Shown here: positions 59,101-64,000 of the stretch, one piece after another
How positions within the stretch are numbered: position 1 is the stretch's first letter
Layout of the letters: the number at the start of each line of letters is the position of its first letter
Source: Pocillopora verrucosa
Lineage: Eukaryota > Cnidaria > Anthozoa > Scleractinia > Pocilloporidae
Assembly (NCBI RefSeq): GCF_036669915.1
Contig: NC_089316.1
Location: 8,031,972 to 8,095,971, forward strand
DNA: 64,000 nucleotides
Direction: 5' to 3'
Position numbers and translations under genes: made by a program
The notes under the pieces: generated by a model
The model's database searches: none
What the model was told of the DNA's origin: nothing
The model's input: only the letters and a program-made list of their open reading frames with translations

Positions 59101-62100
59101 ATGCTGAAAATCGTTCTCGTGATGATGTTCGCGGCCTTCGCACCGACCACCGCGTTGCCGTTGAGGAACACCTTTTACGAAGATGTCGACGATTACAGTC
59201 GGGATTTTATCCCAAAGGAAAACGCCGATTATGACGAGTCTGCTTACGACGGATATCTGTTCCGCCGCGATCCGATCGAAAGAAACTCAGGTTTGAACGA
59301 GTTTCACTAGATTAATCCTTCAGAGTGCGCATTTTGTATTCACATGCGAATGTTTACTTGGTGTTTACAGATCTCTTGGGGAAGTATCCTAGCATTCGAG
59401 AACGTCTGTATGATGAATTCTATAACCGCGATCTACCGGGTAAGTGTTTTAGAACTCTCTCTCAGTGTCCGTAAGTGAGTATGAATACGCTCAATTTCGT
59501 GACGGTATAATTCTCAATTCTCATCAATAAATTCGACTTTGTCAAAAATCTGCGAAGGATGAAAGCTGTTTTACACGCAACCTTCGATTCTTTTTTTCAC
59601 CGATGGCAAATCTTCGTATATTTTACATTTTCAGAACGGGATTTTTCAGATATGTCTTCCAATGGATTTTTTAATGATATTTATATTTATTTTAGAGATA
59701 ACAATTTAAAAGGATCGAAAGCTTGCATTTCAAAACACAAAATTGCATAGATAATGTTAGAGACTTCAGAATCCACGGGCGGAAATTTCGCCGCAGGGGG
59801 AGCAGAGCACAGAAATTTAAAATTTCATCGCTAGAAAGGTTTTAAATCGAGATATGAAAATATTGGTACGTGTAACATCATAATTCAAGCGAGTCAGACT
59901 ACGGCGAAATTTAAACAAGGAATAATTTGCGGTGAATTTTCCTGGTAGTTAAACTAATGAATTTAAAAAACAGTTTGGCCAATTCAAGATCGCGACATTA
60001 GTGCGACGAAAATTATGATTGTTGCAAAAAAAAAAGTGCAGTTTAGGAGCCAAACGATTTATCATTTCTACATCAGAAACAGGTTATTAATTTAAGCCTC
60101 CTTACTTCAAGGCATTGATCATTTAAGGGCACGAAATGCATTGAACACGTAAAGGGATCGAAAATGAAGACAAAGTTTCTGTTTCTGTCTTTTTTTTTTT
60201 TTTGTGAGTTGCGAAAGGCTTCAGTAAATGACTTAAATTCTTACCTAAATAAATATTAAGCGATAAACGTTGAATTTCATGTAAGTTACCGACGTGGTAA
60301 TTGTTTTTGTTACATCTATTACCGCAAAGAAAACTTGGATGTATGAAATTTAGTTTTTCAAAGCAGTTATTTAGAAAGTGAGGATTGCCTCACTTAGTTA
60401 CATAATGTTCCATAGCAGGTTGATTATCAGTGGACAGATAAAGTGTCAGCTAAAGTGAAAAGACTGGATAGAAACGAACGAAATGGAGTTTTGACAAGAA
60501 ATAGCGTTCAATTTCGAAGCGATTCTACCTGAGTAAACATGCAGATTACGAACCGGTTTTGTCGAAACGATCTGTTTCGACAGCAAAGCTCATTTAATGA
60601 GAAACTGAAATTTTCCTTTTTTTGTTCTTTTGATAAATATCCGTTATACGGTTGCTGAACCTTGCAACCAGTATTGAGAGACAGGAAAGCCGCAGGTAAA
60701 ATCTAAATGAATACGTTTTTCTCCCTCGCTCGCATAGCTACAGGCAAAGATCCGCCCTCATAACCCCACGCAAACTTTCAGTGCATCACATTAAACAGAA
60801 AACGTCTTGACAACAGGTCGAATGCAATTGGCTACGATCAAAGATCGTCATCGTTTCGAATACTGGTCGAGTTAGAACATTGTCTTTGAACTCCCTCAGG
60901 GAGAAACTGGCAAATTTTGTCATGATCGTAATCGCTAACCCTAAACAATATATCTGCCTAAAGATTAATGGTCTCTAACTTATGGCTCCAGGTTTGAATA
61001 CCATTTTCTAGTACAACTTGACGTTAAATAAGCGCACTGACGCAGTTTGGGCATCCTGGCCCAATATTACTTGCCATAAGGAGCGGAAAAGGAGGAAAAA
61101 GCAACATGTGACTTTATTTCTGTGATATATTTGGAAAAGTATTCAGCAAATCATCGAACCGCAACAAATTCCTTAGCGCTTAACTTTCTTCACAGCACGT
61201 AAAGTCAATTTTATCAACCAGCTTCGATCACCTTGTTTTCGATGAGTACTACGGATTAAATATAACAAAACTTCGCTGTCTCCATCTTAGTGAACTGGAA
61301 CTTCCGCTTAATCGAAACTAAACCGAGCCCTTTTTTTTTTTGAAGTATAACTAGCAGTCTTTAACCATCAGCTGACCAGACCTTTCCGGTATTGCCAACA
61401 GTTTCTTGTTACCTTCACAAGTCGCGCTCAACAGGGCTCTCATGAATATTTACCAAGCGTAGGAATCGGAAATTTTAAAATCTGCTTTCTATCTAGGAAA
61501 AGTTAGAGAACCTTGCCATTCGTTAAGCTTGAATAACCATAGGCATATTTTTCGACATGGAATAACCCAATATCACCATTTGATAGCCATTTTCGCTGTC
61601 TTCTCTTGCATTAAAGTTGATTAAACAATTTTTAACGCTAGACAAAAAATTTGGAGATTATTGCAAGCGATGCCATAAAGTGCTGTTTAAAATGTTTATG
61701 ATTAATGAACTTTAAAAGATTTTCAATGCAATTGCCTCTTATTGGACAAAATTTACATAACAGGCGGAAGACCGTTTTGACGAACAAGTAATTTAGATGC
61801 TGTTGAAGAAAGCCTTTTGTTTCCTTTCCAGGCGTGCAATATTCATAAAACCAAGGGGTGTAGACATAACCGCGACCGCACGGGAATCCACTTCTACTAA
61901 TTCGGATATTTTATAGAACTTGTTCAGTAAAGGATGTTTGATTTCCAATTTTGAAACTGATAACTGACTTTTGGATATAAGTCGCAAAATTTCTCGTCCA
62001 GACAAAAGCCAGAATATTGATCAAAATATTGCCAGAATAACAGCTGTATAGCAATTAACGTGAGTGTTTCAGAATATTTGCCAGCCTTGGTTAACTGGGG

Positions 62101-64000
62101 AAAGTTTTCCGCTTATTAATCACCATATGACAAGCAATATTAATAAACGCTTTTTCGTCATCCAAGCATAACCTTAAGAAAACATCAAAGAAAAGCGAGC
62201 TCGATTGTTTTTTTTCACGGAGAACGGAGAAGTACAACAGCTCCCCACGAGAGGCGAGCGAGCAAATATAGGAACATTACACCCTGAGGGGCGAGGCGCC
62301 ATTCTCATCACACAATTTCACTCAGGCTATCCTTTATTGCAAGTGGAAGGCAAAAATCCAATTTCTTTCTTACGGAGAAAGACAAGTACAATGGCTTTCT
62401 CCTTAGGAGGATCCTTTCGACATGAAAATATTCTACCCCACAGAGCAAGACACATCCATCACGCTGTAAATACAATGCATCCTTCTATTCTATTGCGTGT
62501 GAAATATTGAGTACTTTCAATTAATTTAATGAAAAATGAGTTCATCATTTCTCTCAGTTTGACAGCAATGGATCAAAATTAATTTTCGCTCTCTGACCCT
62601 TGATTTTAGCGTTTACAAAATTATATTCTAAGAGGTTTTAGAGGCGTAGCGCGCGAAATCCTCGATCATAAGACTTATTTCAGAGTTTAAGAACTCTTGG
62701 CCTTAGTTAGGTGAATATAGCTCTCTACAACCAAGAGATTTGATGTCAGGAAATAAAAAAGTCTCAAACATCTCCGCTAATACTTCAGACTGCTTATTAA
62801 CCCACGCCCTCTCTTTTAATGATTGAAACAAAACCGCGCAAATCTTCCTTTCAATTCGTTAACATCAAAGCTTGCCACTCCTATTTGTCGGTGAGTTCAA
62901 TCGTTCATCTGATAACTACTCGCTAGGACGGTTGCGTCAGTACCGCAATGATCACGGTTACCTTCGCAGTTGATCCGCGAAGTAAAAATTTAAATCCCCA
63001 GGGGGAAAGTATTCACAAGCACAACTTTATTGACGTGGAGCGCGTTTTGAATTTGGTTTTAAAAAACCAAATTAAAGTAATCACGAGAGCCAATCAGAGA
63101 AAAGAAAATTTCTCAACGAACCAATGAGAACTAAAAACAAAACAAAACAACTCAGAAGCGTTGGAAAGCCCGAGTGACCGAGTCGCGATTTGTTTTAGTT
63201 TACATCTGACTGGTTTAGAAGAGGACGCAAGCTGTATGGAGCAATCACAGGGCTTAGCAATGGAAACCCCAAGCAATCCCTAAACACACTCAATTCAAAA
63301 TTTTTCAAACACCCTCTGCCACAATTGATGAATTTACAGTTTGCTTTGCCTTTTTCTGTAGAAGACGACAAGAACAAGGCTGAGGAAGACGAGGGAGAGT
63401 ATGAGGAGGACGACAATGACTACGATCGTGAACTGAACGACGATAGGTCTTTTCCAAAATATTCTAGAGAAGAAGATGCCGAGGAGTCGCTTTATCGTGA
63501 AGAGGAGCCGTTGAGGAGTGATGACGAAGAGGAATCTTACAGTGCACCAGTAGAAAATGACGATAGTGAAGCGGAGTATTTCGAGGAGGATCCCAATGAC
63601 GTCGAGGCGGAAGAAACCGAAGATGCTGAGGATGAGGCCCTTCCGTCTGACGATGAACCCGAAGAAGTATCGAACGACTTTGCAGACGATGCTTTGGAAA
63701 CAGCCGAAGAGGAAGCTGAGGCCGCACAAGATGATGAGGCCCATAGTGCACCAGCAGAGGAGGATACAGCTCAGCAGGATGAAGCAAAGGAGGATTCTGT
63801 AAAAGACGAAGCAGAGATGCCCACCGATGAGGACGAAGCAGAGATGCTCACCGATGAGGACGAAGCAAAGGAGGAAGATGAGCCTGAAAAGGAGGAGGAT
63901 GCTGAAGACACATCAGAGGAGGAGGATGAGGCCGCGGAAGTTAGCCAGAACGAAGATGAATCAGACAAGGATAAATATGATGATGACACCTTTGCAGATG
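59101..64000 (+). CDS. Secreted, Asp/Glu-rich disordered protein (coral acid-rich-like), 3' end off the right edge
   Basis: Three exons join in phase 1: 59101-59290, 59371-59439, and 63362 to beyond 64000. Exon 1 begins with a clear signal peptide (MLKIVLVMMFAAFAPTTALP), followed by acidic, Tyr-rich sequence (YEDVDDYSRDF, ADYDESAYDGY). Exon 2 encodes DLLGKYPSIRERLYDEF. Exon 3 is open to the edge with no stop. Of its 213 visible residues more than half are Asp or Glu, with short repeats such as AEMPTDEDE/AEMLTDEDE and E/D runs, and only a few hydrophobic residues. No cysteine is seen in the mature part. It is a low-complexity, highly negatively charged secreted protein, the property shared by coral acid-rich and skeletal organic matrix proteins that bind calcium. 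That assignment is by composition only. The first donor (AG|GTTTGA) is weak but phase-consistent. Confidence 0.82.
59440..63361. other. Large intron 2 of the acidic protein gene
   Basis: A 3.9-kb stretch with no convincing exon. Short open frames such as 62205-62510 show no domain, no splice context and no composition like the flanking acidic exons. Confidence 0.55.

Noticed and set aside
62205..62510. A 101-codon plus-strand frame in the acidic gene's intron
   Set aside because: No domain, no plausible splice phase, and composition unlike the flanking exons. It contains a local repeat (ACGGAGAA...AAGTACAA).
63334..63989. Minus-strand frames of up to 136 codons rich in Ser/Leu/Val
   Set aside because: Antisense of the acidic exon, whose GAG/GAT codons leave the other strand free of stops. 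The sense frame has a splice acceptor and links to a signal peptide exon.

Overview
The window is an animal nuclear genome segment, most likely from a stony coral or a close cnidarian relative (inference). It is AT-rich, its genes are split into exons with GT/AG junctions, and its domain mix is typical of cnidarian secreted proteins: PAN/apple, calcium-binding EGF, uromodulin-type D8C, a mini-collagen with Ig domains, an ALK-type glycine-rich domain, and a strongly acidic secreted protein at the right edge. All gene models were assembled by eye from reading frames, splice phases and comparison of repeated copies inside the window. No database search was run.

Layout. The left 0-22 kb is a plus-strand array. 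It holds the D8C terminal exon of a gene that starts off the left edge (483-853), a frameshifted D8C exon (8788-9169), several kb of duplicated non-coding spacer, and a complete six-exon PAN-EGF-EGF-EGF-D8C gene (gene C, 16745-21405). Facing it on the minus strand is a complete 11-exon SLC25A32-type mitochondrial carrier (23515-31064, 317 aa). A broken 3' half of this carrier also lies at 3136-7262, and its last exon appears alone, inverted, at 46302-46374.

From 32.8 to 57 kb everything recognisable is on the minus strand, apart from the isolated carrier exon. There is a type II membrane protein with collagen, three Ig domains and probably an ALK-like glycine-rich end (gene D, 32855-37401); a compact complete PAN-EGF-EGF-D8C gene (gene A, 40161-42024); a longer paralogue with an in-frame stop (gene B, 48437-52837); and a decayed copy of gene D (55953-57230). 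The right edge carries the first exons of a secreted, Asp/Glu-rich protein (59101 to beyond 64000).

How it fits together. The window is dominated by segmental duplication. One unit (D8C exon, its 3' flank and the tail of the carrier gene) occurs in plus orientation at about 1-7.3 kb, 8.8-11.3 kb and 20.6-27.2 kb, and inverted at about 46-50 kb. A spacer unit recurs at 7.3-8.8, 11.6-13.9 and 15.2-15.9 kb, and inverted at 43.8-46.0 kb. Paralogous empty sites show insertions that came after duplication: a 620-bp TTAA-flanked element upstream of gene B and a long hairpin in the carrier pseudogene. The D8C family has one full active-looking gene in each orientation (C and A), one damaged gene (B), one edge-truncated gene and at least five decayed D8C exons, which is a birth-and-death gene cluster. 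A role for these proteins in mucus, adhesion or skeleton is only inference.
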